A stretch of DNA of 64,000 nucleotides from Schumannella luteola (GCF_013408685.1 NZ_JACBZY010000001.1:1550001-1614000); one strand, 5' to 3'. Shown: positions 46,670 through 55,749, counted from the stretch's first letter. Translations and numbers: made by a program. Notes: a model not told the origin generated them from the sequence alone.

Positions 46670-46744
46670 TGTGACAACGAAGTCAGAAGGCTCACCCGAT
46701 GCAACGACGTATCCCCGCACCAGGGCAATTCCTCGCTGACCGCG

Positions 46745-46803
46745 GATCCACGGCACGACCGACGGCCTAGCCGTCACCCGTGGATCGCCGTCCCTCGGCG
46801 ATC
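46745..46803 (+). promoter_or_regulatory. Leader with two mutually exclusive hairpins before the importer
   Basis: Hairpin A: GATCCACGG (46745-46753) with CCGTGGATC (46778-46786), enclosing a second stem GACGGC-CTA-GCCGTC (46761-46775). Hairpin B: GATCGCCG (46783-46790) with CGGCGATC (46796-46803), loop 5. A and B share bases 46783-46786 and cannot both form completely. This lies in the predicted 5' leader, about 50 nt before the ATG at 46852. It looks like an attenuator or riboswitch-like switch; no known class is recognised. Confidence 0.5.
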
Positions 46804-46851
46804 CGCGTCCTCCACGCAGCACTCCCTCGCACTGCCTCTAGAAGGGTCGCC

Positions 46852-47742
46852 ATGTCCTCAACCTCCTCCCGCAAGCGCAAGCAGCAGGGTTCGACCGGTC
46901 GCTCCGTCCTCATCGTGATCGGCGTCATCATCCTCGCCCTGCTCGGCGGCTACATCGGCGCGACGGTCAGGGGCGGCGGCGCGGCCGCCGCACCCGGCAG
47001 CAGCGCGGCTGCCACGACGCCGTTCCTCGACGGCATCAAGCAGCGCGGCGAACTGCGCATCGGCATCGCGCTCGCGCCGCCGCTCACCGCCAAGCTGAAG
47101 AGCGGCAAGTACGGCGGACCCAACATCCTGCCGCTCGAGAACCTCGCCAAGCAGCTCAAGGTCAAGGTGACCACCGTCCCGGCCGAGTGGGGCAACATCG
47201 TCGCCGGTCTGCAGGCGGGTCGCTACGACTTCGCCGCCTACCTCGACCCGACCGTCGAGCGCTCGATGTCGATCCGCTTCACCGACAACGTGCTCACCTA
47301 CCAGGGCGTTCTCGTGGTGCCGGCGAACTCGCCCTACTCGACCGCTGAGCAGATCCTCTCCTCGGGTCAGCCGATCGCCAGCGCTCAGGGCTCGGCCGTC
47401 GGCTCCGGCGCCAAGGCCGCCGGATACACCGTCACCGACCTGCCCGACTACACCGGCGCGCTCACTGCCGTGAAGGCCGGCCGCGCCGCCGCCGAGGCGA
47501 CCGACTCGCCCACCGCCGTGGGCCAGGCGCAGGCCGATCCCGACGTGAAGATCATCGTGCCCGACCCGATCTTCTACCAGTCGGGAGCCGCCTATGGCGT
47601 GCCCGCGAACATCGACGAGCGCTCGCTGCAGGTCATCAACATCGCCATCGCGACGACGCAGAACAGCGGCGAGCTGAAGAAGGCCTTCACCGAGGTCGGC
47701 TACCTCGAGATCGACAACCTGGGCGATCTGCAGAAGCAGTGA
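46852..47742 (+). CDS. Amino-acid ABC importer substrate-binding protein, membrane-anchored
   Basis: The product has 296 residues. An N-terminal Arg/Lys stretch and one hydrophobic helix at about residues 22-42 are followed by a family-3 solute-binding domain (R-G-E-L-R-I-G-I-A-L-A-P-P, then Y-D-F-A-A-Y-L-D-P-T-V-E-R). There is no lipobox Cys, so it should be tethered by an uncleaved helix rather than lipid. GAAGGG precedes the ATG at 46852. It is the first gene of the SBP-permease-ATPase operon. From context it may bind hydroxyproline or a similar imino acid; sequence alone gives only a polar amino-acid class. Confidence 0.87.
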   Translation: MSSTSSRKRKQQGSTGRSVLIVIGVIILALLGGYIGATVRGGGAAAAPGSSAAATTPFLDGIKQRGELRIGIALAPPLTAKLKSGKYGGPNILPLENLAKQLKVKVTTVPAEWGNIVAGLQAGRYDFAAYLDPTVERSMSIRFTDNVLTYQGVLVVPANSPYSTAEQILSSGQPIASAQGSAVGSGAKAAGYTVTDLPDYTGALTAVKAGRAAAEATDSPTAVGQAQADPDVKIIVPDPIFYQSGAAYGVPANIDERSLQVINIAIATTQNSGELKKAFTEVGYLEIDNLGDLQKQ

Positions 47743-47785
47743 TCGCGGCTGAGCACGAGACCGCACCGACGAGAACGAGAGAGCA

Positions 47786-48532
47786 ATGAACTACAACTTC
47801 GACTGGAGCGTGGTCACCGGGAACATCCCGGAGCTCCTGAACGGGCTCTTGACCACGCTCGAGATCGCGGTGATCGTGATCGTGCTCAGCATGATCCTCG
47901 CCGCGCCGGTGGCGATCGCTCGCATGTCGAGCGTCGCCCCGGTGCGGTGGATCGCCCAGATCTACATCGAGATCTTCCGCTGCACCCCGCTGCTCGTGCA
48001 GCTCTTCTGGATCTTCTACGCGCTGCCGACGCTGACGGGCATCACGCTGCCGGGGTTCGCCTCGGCGGTCATCGCCCTGACGCTCAACCTCACGGCGTTC
48101 ATGGCCGAGGCCTACCGCAGCGGATTCCAGGCGGTGCCGAAGGAGCAGATCGAGGCGGCGCAGATGCTGCGGCTCACGCCCTTCGAGCGCACCATCCACA
48201 TCATCATCCCGCAGGCGCTGCGCCAGCAGCTGCCGGTCATCCTGTCGCTGAACATCTCGCTGTTCAAAGACACGGCGCTCGTCTCGACGATCGCCGTCGC
48301 CGACCTCATGTTCGTCTCGAACAGCATCGTGGCCACCAGCTACCGCTCGCTCGAGATGTTCACGGTCGCGGCGCTGGTCTACTTCGTCATCGCGTTCCCG
48401 GTCTCGCTGGTCACCAGCAAGATCGAGCGCAACATGATCGAGGGCAACGAGCGCGGCGGCGGCAGCGGCCCGAGCCTGCTCTCCCGGATGCTCCCGGGAA
48501 ATCGAACGAAAGCGGCGGTGACGACGGCATGA
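47786..48532 (+). CDS. Amino-acid ABC importer permease
   Basis: The product has 248 residues and about five membrane helices, with the HisM/GlnP-type coupling loop E-A-Y-R-S-G-F-Q-A-V-P-K-E-Q-I-E-A-A near residue 115. It forms the membrane channel for the substrate delivered by the upstream binding protein. It starts 43 nt after that gene and overlaps the ATPase gene by 4 nt (ATGA). A single permease gene implies a homodimer. Confidence 0.92.
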   Translation: MNYNFDWSVVTGNIPELLNGLLTTLEIAVIVIVLSMILAAPVAIARMSSVAPVRWIAQIYIEIFRCTPLLVQLFWIFYALPTLTGITLPGFASAVIALTLNLTAFMAEAYRSGFQAVPKEQIEAAQMLRLTPFERTIHIIIPQALRQQLPVILSLNISLFKDTALVSTIAVADLMFVSNSIVATSYRSLEMFTVAALVYFVIAFPVSLVTSKIERNMIEGNERGGGSGPSLLSRMLPGNRTKAAVTTA

Positions 48533-49335
48533 GCCAGACATCCAGCACCGGACCGACCCCCGCGGTCGGGACCTTCACGGCCTCGATGGGCGATGTGCTC
48601 GTCTCGGCTCGCGGACTGCAGAAGAGTTTCGGCGGCCGGCAGATCCTCAAGAACGTCGACTTCGACATGTCGCTCGGTGACATCACGGTGATCATCGGCA
48701 AGTCGGGATCCGGCAAGAGCACGCTGCTGCGTGCGCTCGCCGGACTGACCGACCCGGACGCCGGCTACATCTACTTCGACGGCAAGACGGTGTTCGACGA
48801 CGAGGAGCGCACCGACGACTGGTACGACGTCGAGGCGCACGTGGGCATGGTCTTCCAGACCTACACGCTCTGGCCCCACATGGACGTGCTCGCCAACCTC
48901 ACCCTCGCGCCGCTCAAGCGACTCGGCTACTCGAAAGCCGAGGCCAAGGAGCGGGCAGAGCAGGCGCTCGAAGAGGTCGGCATGGCCCACCACCTGCGCA
49001 GCCGGCCCACCCAGCTCTCGGGCGGCGAGCGGCAGCGCGTCGCGATCGCCCGGGCGCTCATGATGCGGCCGAAGCTCCTGCTCTGCGACGAGATCACCAG
49101 CGCCCTCGACCCGCCCGTCGCGGCGGAGGTGCTCGAGGTGCTGCGGCGCCTCAAGCAGGAAGAGGGCATCGCGGTCGCGCTCGTCACGCACGACATGGCC
49201 TTCGCGTCGAAGGCCGCCGACCGCGTCGTGTTCTTCCACGACGGCGAGATCGCCGTCAACGCCACACCCGATGAGGCGTTCAACCACAACGACAACCCCG
49301 ACCTCGCGAAGTTCCTCGAGGCCGTGCGGTTCTGA
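48529..49335 (+). CDS. Amino-acid ABC importer ATP-binding protein
   Basis: The product has 268 residues. Walker A G-K-S-G-S-G-K-S-T, signature L-S-G-G-E-R-Q-R, Walker B L-L-L-C-D-E-I-T-S-A-L-D-P and the switch His in V-T-H-D-M are all intact, as in the GlnQ/HisP family. A 20-residue N-terminal extension precedes the core. It powers the importer encoded by the two preceding genes. Confidence 0.93.
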   Translation: MSQTSSTGPTPAVGTFTASMGDVLVSARGLQKSFGGRQILKNVDFDMSLGDITVIIGKSGSGKSTLLRALAGLTDPDAGYIYFDGKTVFDDEERTDDWYDVEAHVGMVFQTYTLWPHMDVLANLTLAPLKRLGYSKAEAKERAEQALEEVGMAHHLRSRPTQLSGGERQRVAIARALMMRPKLLLCDEITSALDPPVAAEVLEVLRRLKQEEGIAVALVTHDMAFASKAADRVVFFHDGEIAVNATPDEAFNHNDNPDLAKFLEAVRF

Positions 49336-49418
49336 TCCGCGGGGCGGGTGGCCGGACATCCGCCTCCCGCTCCGGCGGCCCATCCCATCACCCAGCAACA
49401 CGAAGGACCACTGCAGCT

Positions 49419-50660
49419 GTGCACACGGTAGTCATCGGCGGAGGAGTCATCGGACTCACCACCGCCTACGAACTCGCTCGTCAGGGCGAGACGGTCACTC
49501 TGGTCGACGCCCGAGGCACCGGCCTCGGAGCCGCGGCCGTCAACGCGGGCTGGATCGTGCCCGCCGAGGCGGCGCCGGTCCCCGGCCCGGGCGTCGTGCT
49601 CACCTCGCTGAAGTGGATGCTGCGCCCCGACAGTCCTCTCTACATCCGCCCGTCGCTCGCCCCCTCGTTCGTCTCCTTCATGCTCGGCATGTGGCGCGCC
49701 TCGAACGCGAAGGCGCAGCACGCGGGCTTCGCGGCGCACCTCGCGCTCGCCGAGAACACCATCGAGGTGTTCGACGAGTACCGCGCCGACGGCATGGACT
49801 TCGAGATGCACAACGAGGGACTGCTCATGGCGTTCCTCGACAAGTCGAACCTCGAGCACCACCTCACCCACTACGACCTCGTCGACAGCCACGGCCTCGC
49901 GCCGACCACGCTCGTCGGCGACCAGGTGCGCGAGCAGGAGCCGCTCATGAGCGACGCGGTGCAGGGCGGGCTCTTCTTCCCGAAGGAGCGCCACGTCGAC
50001 CCCGAGTCGCTCATGCGGGCGCTTCACGCCAAGCTCGTCGATCTCGGCGTCGAGCTCGTCGAGAACGCGCCGATCGACGCGGTCGAGCGCAGCGGAGACC
50101 GGGTCGCCGCGGTGCGCTCCGGTGCGCGCCGCTTCGACGGCGACCGCTTCCTGCTCGCCGCCGGCGCCTGGACCGGTCCCGTCTCGAAGCTGTTCGGGCA
50201 GCCGCTGCCGGTGCGCCCCGGCAAGGGCTACAGCGTCGAGGTCGCGCCCTACGGGCTGAAGAGCGCCGTCAACCTCAGCGACGCGAAGGTCGCGATCACC
50301 CCGCTCGCGAACAAGCTGCGCCTCGCCGGCACCATGGAGTTCGGCGGGCTCGACGAGAACATCAACCAGGTGCGCGTGGATGCGATCCTGCGCGCGCCGA
50401 AGGCCTACTTCCGCGACTGGGAGCCGCCGGCATCCGCCCCCGTCGCCCGGGCCGGCATGCGGCCCATGACGCCCGACGGGCTGCCGATCATCGGCCAGCT
50501 CGGCGGCATCCGCAACGCCTACGTCTCCACGGGTCACGGGATGCTCGGCGTCACCCTCGCCCCCGGCAACGCCCGCGTCGTCGCCGATCTGATCCTGCAG
50601 GGCGCGACCTCGCCCCTGCTCGCGCCCTTCACCCCCGCGCGCTTCCGCGGCGGCCGCTGA
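49419..50660 (+). CDS. FAD-dependent D-amino-acid oxidase/dehydrogenase, probable D-hydroxyproline dehydrogenase
   Basis: The product has 413 residues. The N-terminal dinucleotide motif V-V-I-G-G-G-V-I-G-L-T-T-A-Y-E-L binds FAD; the DAO fold continues to G-L-P-I-I-G-Q-L and S-T-G-H-G-M-L-G-V-T-L near the end, as in DadA-type enzymes. Such enzymes oxidise D-amino acids to imino acids. Directly downstream are a DHDPS-family and a proline-racemase-family gene, so cis-4-hydroxy-D-proline is the likely substrate (HypO-like). A plain D-amino-acid dehydrogenase is the alternative. The start is GTG, after GAAGGACC. Confidence 0.8.
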   Translation: MHTVVIGGGVIGLTTAYELARQGETVTLVDARGTGLGAAAVNAGWIVPAEAAPVPGPGVVLTSLKWMLRPDSPLYIRPSLAPSFVSFMLGMWRASNAKAQHAGFAAHLALAENTIEVFDEYRADGMDFEMHNEGLLMAFLDKSNLEHHLTHYDLVDSHGLAPTTLVGDQVREQEPLMSDAVQGGLFFPKERHVDPESLMRALHAKLVDLGVELVENAPIDAVERSGDRVAAVRSGARRFDGDRFLLAAGAWTGPVSKLFGQPLPVRPGKGYSVEVAPYGLKSAVNLSDAKVAITPLANKLRLAGTMEFGGLDENINQVRVDAILRAPKAYFRDWEPPASAPVARAGMRPMTPDGLPIIGQLGGIRNAYVSTGHGMLGVTLAPGNARVVADLILQGATSPLLAPFTPARFRGGR

Positions 50661-50689
50661 ACCTCACGACACACCGAAAGGACCGCACC

Positions 50690-51598
50690 ATGTCCCTCCA
50701 GCTGACCGGCATCCTCGCCGCCGTCACCACCCCGTTCACCGCCGACGGCTCCGCCCTCGACGAGGCCACCGTGCACAGCCAGGTCGACCGCCTCGTCGCC
50801 GGCGGCCTGCACGGACTCGTGCCGACCGGCACGACCGGCGAGTTCACCTCGCTCACCCCGGCCGAGTACCGCCGTGTGATCGAGGTCTACGTCGAGGCCG
50901 CGGCGGGCCGCGTTCCCGTCATCGCCGGAATCGGCAGCCTGACCACGGCCGGCGCGATCGAGCTCGCCCAGCACGCCGAGAAGGTCGGCGCGGCCGCCGT
51001 CATGGTCGTGCCGCCGTTCTACGACCCGCTGTCGTTCGACGCGGTCAAGGTGTTCTTGACGGCGGTCAGCGATGCCATCACGATCCCGATCATGTACTAC
51101 AACGTGCCTGGCGCGACCGGGGTGAAGCTCGGCGCGGCCGAGCTCGCCGAGCTCGGCGGCATCCCGCGCGTCGACTACCTGAAGGACACCTCGGGGGATG
51201 CGGTCGCCTTCGCCGAGCTCGTCGCCGTGCGCGGTGACGAGATCAAGGCCTTCAACGGCTGGGACACGCTCACGCTCGCGGCGATCGCGAGCGGCGCGGA
51301 GGCTTCGGTCTGGGGCGTCGCCGGCATCGTGCCCGAGCAGGCTGCCGAGCTGTGGCGCGTCGCCGTCGACGAGAAGGACATCGACCGGGCCCGCGAGCTC
51401 TGGCGTCCGCTCTGGGCGCTCAGCGACTTCCTCGAGTCGGTCAACTACGTCGCCGGCATCAAGGCCGCGCTCGAGCTGATCGGCCACCCCGCCGGCCCGC
51501 CGCGCGCGCCCATCCAGCCGCTGCCGGCCGCCGAGCGCGAGCGTCTCGCCAGCATCCTCGACCGCCTCGGCGTGCTCGCCGCTCCCGCCGCCGCATGA
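50690..51598 (+). CDS. DHDPS-family lyase, probable pyrroline-hydroxy-carboxylate deaminase
   Basis: The product has 302 residues and the TIM barrel of the dihydrodipicolinate synthase/N-acetylneuraminate lyase family. G-T-T-G-E binds the keto-acid carboxylate (residues 47-51), the Tyr of Y-Y-N is at about 137, and the Schiff-base Lys165 is in Y-L-K-D-T-S-G. In hydroxyproline catabolism a family member deaminates 1-pyrroline-4-hydroxy-2-carboxylate to 2-oxoglutarate semialdehyde. Context supports that role over lysine synthesis. It lies 29 nt after the oxidase and overlaps the next gene by 4 nt. Confidence 0.82.
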   Translation: MSLQLTGILAAVTTPFTADGSALDEATVHSQVDRLVAGGLHGLVPTGTTGEFTSLTPAEYRRVIEVYVEAAAGRVPVIAGIGSLTTAGAIELAQHAEKVGAAAVMVVPPFYDPLSFDAVKVFLTAVSDAITIPIMYYNVPGATGVKLGAAELAELGGIPRVDYLKDTSGDAVAFAELVAVRGDEIKAFNGWDTLTLAAIASGAEASVWGVAGIVPEQAAELWRVAVDEKDIDRARELWRPLWALSDFLESVNYVAGIKAALELIGHPAGPPRAPIQPLPAAERERLASILDRLGVLAAPAAA

Positions 51599-52659
51599 CC
51601 GAGCCGATCTTCCGCCTGGAGACCATCGAGGTCCACGCCGAGGGCGAGCCCGGCCGCGTGATCGTGAACGCCGCCGACTTCGTCGAGGGCGACACGATGG
51701 CCGAGCGCTTCGACTTCTGCGTGCAGAACCTCGACGGTCTCCGGCGGGCGATCCTGCGCGAGCCGCGCGGCTACCCGGGCCTCTGCGCCGTCTTCCTGCT
51801 GCCGCCGGTGAACCCGGAATCGCACTTCGGGGTCGTCGTGCTCGAGCAGGGCGGATTCACGCCCATGTCGGGCAGCAACACGATGTGCGCCGTGACCGCC
51901 GCGCTCGAGGGCGGCCTGGTGCCGATGGTCGAGCCGGTGACCGAGGTGCGCATCGACACCGCGGTGGGCACGGTCACCGCGCTCGCGAACGTCAGCGGTG
52001 ACAAGGTGACCTCGGTCACCGTCGTCAACGTGCCCGCGTTCGTCGTCGACATCGACCGCCCCCTGCACGTGCCCGAGTTCGGCATCGTGCCGGTCGACAT
52101 CGTCTTCGGCGGGCAGTTCTTCGCCCAGGTCGCCGTCGCCGATCTCGGGCTCGAGCTCGACCCGGCCCGGGGCAAGGAGCTAGCCCGCGCCGGTGCGCTC
52201 GTGAAGCTCGCCGCGCAGGAGCAGGTGGATGTCGTGCATCCGCTGAACCCGGCCATCGACGCGGTCAACCTGATCATGCTGCACAGCGGCGACCGGAGGC
52301 CCGGCGTCACCTCGCAGAACACCGTCGTGCTGACCAACGGCCCGCTCTCGGCCGCCGACCCGCGCACCTGGACGGGCGCGCTCGACCGCTCGCCCTGCGG
52401 CACCGGCACCTCGGCGCGCATGGCCGCTCTGCACGCGCGCGGCCAGCTCGAGATCGGCGAGAAGTTCGTGCACCGCAGCATCATCGGCACCGAGTTCGTC
52501 GGCGAGCTGACGGCCGCGACCGAGGTCGCGGGCCGCAGCGCCGTGCAGCCCACTGTCACCGGCCGCGCCTGGCTGACCGGGCGCGCCAGCTGGACGCTCG
52601 ACCCCAGCGATCCCTTCACCGCCGGCTACACGGTCGGCGACATCTGGGGACCGCAGTAG
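51595..52659 (+). CDS. Proline-racemase-family enzyme, Ser/Cys type (hydroxyproline epimerase or dehydratase)
   Basis: The product has 354 residues. The second active-site motif D-R-S-P-C-G-T-G-T-S-A-R is intact (Cys268). At the first site the motif reads M-S-G-S-N-T-M-C, with Ser92 where classical racemases have Cys. The family includes proline racemase, 4-hydroxyproline 2-epimerase and trans-3-hydroxy-L-proline dehydratase; Ser/Cys members exist among the latter two, so the reaction is not settled. Between a DHDPS-like lyase and an aldehyde dehydrogenase, a hydroxyproline 2-epimerase fits best. A paralogue is at 55831. Confidence 0.82.
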   Translation: MTEPIFRLETIEVHAEGEPGRVIVNAADFVEGDTMAERFDFCVQNLDGLRRAILREPRGYPGLCAVFLLPPVNPESHFGVVVLEQGGFTPMSGSNTMCAVTAALEGGLVPMVEPVTEVRIDTAVGTVTALANVSGDKVTSVTVVNVPAFVVDIDRPLHVPEFGIVPVDIVFGGQFFAQVAVADLGLELDPARGKELARAGALVKLAAQEQVDVVHPLNPAIDAVNLIMLHSGDRRPGVTSQNTVVLTNGPLSAADPRTWTGALDRSPCGTGTSARMAALHARGQLEIGEKFVHRSIIGTEFVGELTAATEVAGRSAVQPTVTGRAWLTGRASWTLDPSDPFTAGYTVGDIWGPQ

Positions 52660-52757
52660 GCGTCCGCGCCCGCGGCCCGCTGCCGTCGCGCAGCAGAACC
52701 ATCCGCACCACCCCGCACCGCACCAGAACCATCCGCAGCACAAGGAGCTGATACGTC

Positions 52758-54251
52758 ATGAGCGAGAGCCTGTTCATCAACGGCCGTCGCCGTGCATCCG
52801 AGTCCGGCGTCACGCAGGACGTCATCGATCCGTCGAACGGCGAGGTCGTCGCCACTGTCAGCGTCGGTGACGAGAACGACGTGAACGCGGCCGTCGAGGC
52901 CGCCCGCGCCGCGTTCCCCGGCTGGTCGACCGCGGCCCCGGTCGAGCGCTCGGCTGCCCTGAGCAGGTTCGCCGCCCTGCTCGAGGAGCGCGCGGAGGAG
53001 TTCGCGCAGCTCGAGAGCCGTCAGGCCGGCAAGCCGATCCGCCTCACCCGCGAGTTCGACGTGCCGGGCACGATCGACAACGTCGCCTTCTTCTCCGGCG
53101 CGGCCCGCAACCTCGAGGGCAAGGCCACGGCCGAGTACTCGGGCGCGCACACCTCCTCGATCCGCCGCGAGGCGATCGGCGTGATCGGATCCATCTCGCC
53201 GTGGAACTACCCGCTGCAGATGGCCGCGTGGAAGATCCTGCCGGCGATCGCCGCCGGCAACACGATCGTGCTGAAGCCCGCCGACACCACCCCGCTGACG
53301 ACGACGCTGTTCGCCGAGGTCGCCACCGAGGCCGGCGTGCCCGACGGCATCATCAACGTCGTCACCGGTCGCGGGCGCGAGGTCGGTGCGAAGCTGCTGC
53401 GCCATCCCGAGACCGACATGCTCTCGTTCACCGGCTCGACCGGCGTCGGCCGCACCGTGCTGGATGCGGCGGCTACGACCGCGAAGCGCGTGCACCTGGA
53501 GCTCGGCGGCAAGGCGCCGTTCGTCGTCTTCGACGACGCCGACCTCGAGGCCGCGATCCACGGCGCCGTCGCCGGCAGCCTGATCAACACCGGCCAGGAC
53601 TGCACGGCCGCGACGCGCGCGATCGTGCACCGCTCGCTCTATCAGGACTTCGTCGACGGCGTCGCCGAGCTGTACGGCAAGGTCGTGCTCGGCCCGACCG
53701 CGGATCCGGACACGGATCTCGGCCCGCTGATCAGCTTCGACCACCGCGACAAGGTGGCCGGCATGGTCGACCGCGCGCGCGACTACGCCCGTGTGATCGG
53801 CGGCGGCATCCCCGAGGGCGACGTCTTCGCGCAGGGCTCGTACTACCGCCCGACGCTCGTCGCCGATGCCGACCCGCAGAGCGAGATCGTCAAGGACGAG
53901 GTGTTCGGCCCGGTGCTCGCGGTGACGCCCTTCGACAGCGATGACGAAGCCATCCGTCTCGCCAACGACACGGTCTACGGCCTCGCCTCGTCGGTGTGGA
54001 CTCGCGACGTCTACCGCTCGCTGCGCGCCACGCAGGAGATCCGCGCGGGCGTGGTCTGGGTCAACGACCACATCTCGATCATCAGCGAGATGCCGCACGG
54101 CGGCTTCAAGCAGTCCGGATTCGGCAAGGACATGTCGACGTACTCCTTCGACGAGTACACGGTCGTCAAGCACGTCATGTACGACCGCACGGGCGAGGCT
54201 CGCCGCGACTGGCACCGCACCATCTTCGCGAACCCGGGGGACAACCGATGA
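52758..54251 (+). CDS. NAD(P)-dependent aldehyde dehydrogenase
   Basis: The product has 497 residues. Catalytic Cys282 lies in G-Q-D-C-T-A-A, the general base Glu248 in L-E-L-G-G-K, and the Asn in S-P-W-N-Y-P. The C-terminal H-G-G-F-K-Q-S-G-F-G-K-D-M with Y-T-V-V-K-H-V resembles 4-aminobutyraldehyde and betaine-aldehyde dehydrogenases. The operon context suggests 2-oxoglutarate semialdehyde, the last step of hydroxyproline breakdown; family resemblance and context do not fully agree, so the substrate is open. It overlaps the following SDR gene by 4 nt. Confidence 0.88.
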   Translation: MSESLFINGRRRASESGVTQDVIDPSNGEVVATVSVGDENDVNAAVEAARAAFPGWSTAAPVERSAALSRFAALLEERAEEFAQLESRQAGKPIRLTREFDVPGTIDNVAFFSGAARNLEGKATAEYSGAHTSSIRREAIGVIGSISPWNYPLQMAAWKILPAIAAGNTIVLKPADTTPLTTTLFAEVATEAGVPDGIINVVTGRGREVGAKLLRHPETDMLSFTGSTGVGRTVLDAAATTAKRVHLELGGKAPFVVFDDADLEAAIHGAVAGSLINTGQDCTAATRAIVHRSLYQDFVDGVAELYGKVVLGPTADPDTDLGPLISFDHRDKVAGMVDRARDYARVIGGGIPEGDVFAQGSYYRPTLVADADPQSEIVKDEVFGPVLAVTPFDSDDEAIRLANDTVYGLASSVWTRDVYRSLRATQEIRAGVVWVNDHISIISEMPHGGFKQSGFGKDMSTYSFDEYTVVKHVMYDRTGEARRDWHRTIFANPGDNR

Positions 54252-55006
54252 CTGCACGCTTCACCGACCGCATCGCCCTCGTCACCGGCGCGGGCGGCGG
54301 AATCGGCAGCGCGATCGCCGCGCGCCTCGCCGAGGAGGGCGCGACCGTGATCGTGGCCGACGTCGTCGCCGAGGCGGCACAGAGGACGGTCGACGAGATC
54401 GTCGCCGGGGGCGGCGCCGCGGTGCCGAGCACCTTCGACCTGCGCTCGCCCGAGGCGATCCGCGCGGCCGTCGCCGGTCTGCTCGCCGAGCACGGCCGCA
54501 TCGACGTGCTCGTCAACAACGCCGGCGTCAACCGCCGCGGCGCCCTGCTCGAACTCAGCGACGACGACTGGGCGCTCACCTTCGACGTGAACGTGGATGC
54601 GATCTTCCACCTCACCCGCGCGGTGCTGCCGCAGATGGTCGAGCGGCGCACGGGCGCGATCGTGAACACCGCATCCCAGTGGGGCCTGCACCCGGCCCCC
54701 GGTCACATCGGCTACAACGTCTCGAAGGCGGCGGTGGTGTCGTTCACGCAGAGCCTCGCCCGCGACTACGCGCCGCACAACGTGAGGGTCAACGCCGTCG
54801 CCCCGGGTGAGGTGCGCACGCCGATGGTCGAGGCGAACCTCGCCCGCACCGGGCGCACGGTCGACGACCTCAACAAGCTGGTGCCCTTCGGGCGCATCGG
54901 CGAGCCGAGCGAGATCGCCGCGCTCGTCGCCTTCCTCGCCTCCCACGAGACGCCCTACCTGACCGGCACGGTCGTCGAGATCACCGGCGCGCAGGCCGTC
55001 TCATGA
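54248..55006 (+). CDS. Short-chain dehydrogenase/reductase
   Basis: The product has 252 residues, a classical SDR. T-G-A-G-G-G-I-G binds the cofactor, N-N-A-G follows, and the triad Ser, Tyr and Lys is complete in T-A-S-Q-W-G and G-Y-N-V-S-K. An Asp in I-V-A-D-V at the end of the second strand suggests NAD preference. The substrate is unknown; it is translationally coupled to the aldehyde dehydrogenase before it and to a second SDR after it, so it probably acts on a hydroxy or keto intermediate of the same pathway. Confidence 0.88.
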   Translation: MTARFTDRIALVTGAGGGIGSAIAARLAEEGATVIVADVVAEAAQRTVDEIVAGGGAAVPSTFDLRSPEAIRAAVAGLLAEHGRIDVLVNNAGVNRRGALLELSDDDWALTFDVNVDAIFHLTRAVLPQMVERRTGAIVNTASQWGLHPAPGHIGYNVSKAAVVSFTQSLARDYAPHNVRVNAVAPGEVRTPMVEANLARTGRTVDDLNKLVPFGRIGEPSEIAALVAFLASHETPYLTGTVVEITGAQAVS

Positions 55007-55749
55007 CCGCCGCACCCGTCGTGCAGCCGCACACGGCCCTCGTCACCGGAGCGTCCAAGGGGATCGGCGCCGCGATCGCGCGCGAGCTGCACGCCCAGGG
55101 CCTCACGGTCGTCGTGCACTTCAACTCCGACCGCTCCGCCGCCGAGCTGATCGCGGCCAAGCTCGGCGACCGCGTTCACCTCGCGGGCGGCGACCTCAGC
55201 GCTGCGGGCGGCCCCCAGCGGGTGTGGGATGCGGCGGTCGCCGCCGTCGGCCGCGTCGACGTGCTCGTCAACAACGCCGGCGCCTGGCTCTCCTCGCCCG
55301 TCGACGACGCGGAGGCGTGGGCGACCGGATGGCAGCGCAACCTCGCGCTGAACCTGCAGGCGCCCGCGGACCTCAGCCGCCTCGCGATCGAGCACTTCGC
55401 CGGCCGCGGCGGGGTGATCGTCAACATCACCAGTCGCTCGGCGCACCGTGGCGACGACGCCGACCACCTCGCCTACGGGGCGGCCAAGGGCGGTCTGCTC
55501 GCCTTGACCCGCGGCATCGCGCGCGGCTACGCCCAGCAGGGCGTGCTCGCCTACGCGGTGTCTCCGGCGTGGGTGGCGACCGAGCTGGCCGCCGGCGAGG
55601 AGCTGGAGAAGCTCGCCGCCACGCTCCCGCTCGGCGAGGTCACGCCGCCCGAGGAGGTCGCGGCCGTCGTCGGCTTCCTCGCCAGCGGACGCGCGCGCCA
55701 CGCGACGGGCACCACGATCGACGTCACCGGCGCCGACTACGTGCGCTGA
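55003..55749 (+). CDS. Second short-chain dehydrogenase/reductase
   Basis: The product has 248 residues. T-G-A-S-K-G-I-G, N-N-A-G, Ser in I-T-S-R-S-A and Tyr/Lys in A-Y-G-A-A-K make a complete SDR active site. F-N-S-D-R after the second strand, lacking the acidic residue, suggests NADPH. It overlaps the first SDR by 4 nt. Similarity to 3-oxoacyl-ACP reductases is generic; the catabolic operon makes a lipid role unlikely. Confidence 0.87.
   Translation: MTAAPVVQPHTALVTGASKGIGAAIARELHAQGLTVVVHFNSDRSAAELIAAKLGDRVHLAGGDLSAAGGPQRVWDAAVAAVGRVDVLVNNAGAWLSSPVDDAEAWATGWQRNLALNLQAPADLSRLAIEHFAGRGGVIVNITSRSAHRGDDADHLAYGAAKGGLLALTRGIARGYAQQGVLAYAVSPAWVATELAAGEELEKLAATLPLGEVTPPEEVAAVVGFLASGRARHATGTTIDVTGADYVR

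Noticed and set aside
50690-51598. Dihydrodipicolinate synthase for lysine synthesis
   Set aside because: The family match is clear, but position between a D-amino-acid dehydrogenase and a proline-racemase-like gene argues for a catabolic lyase.
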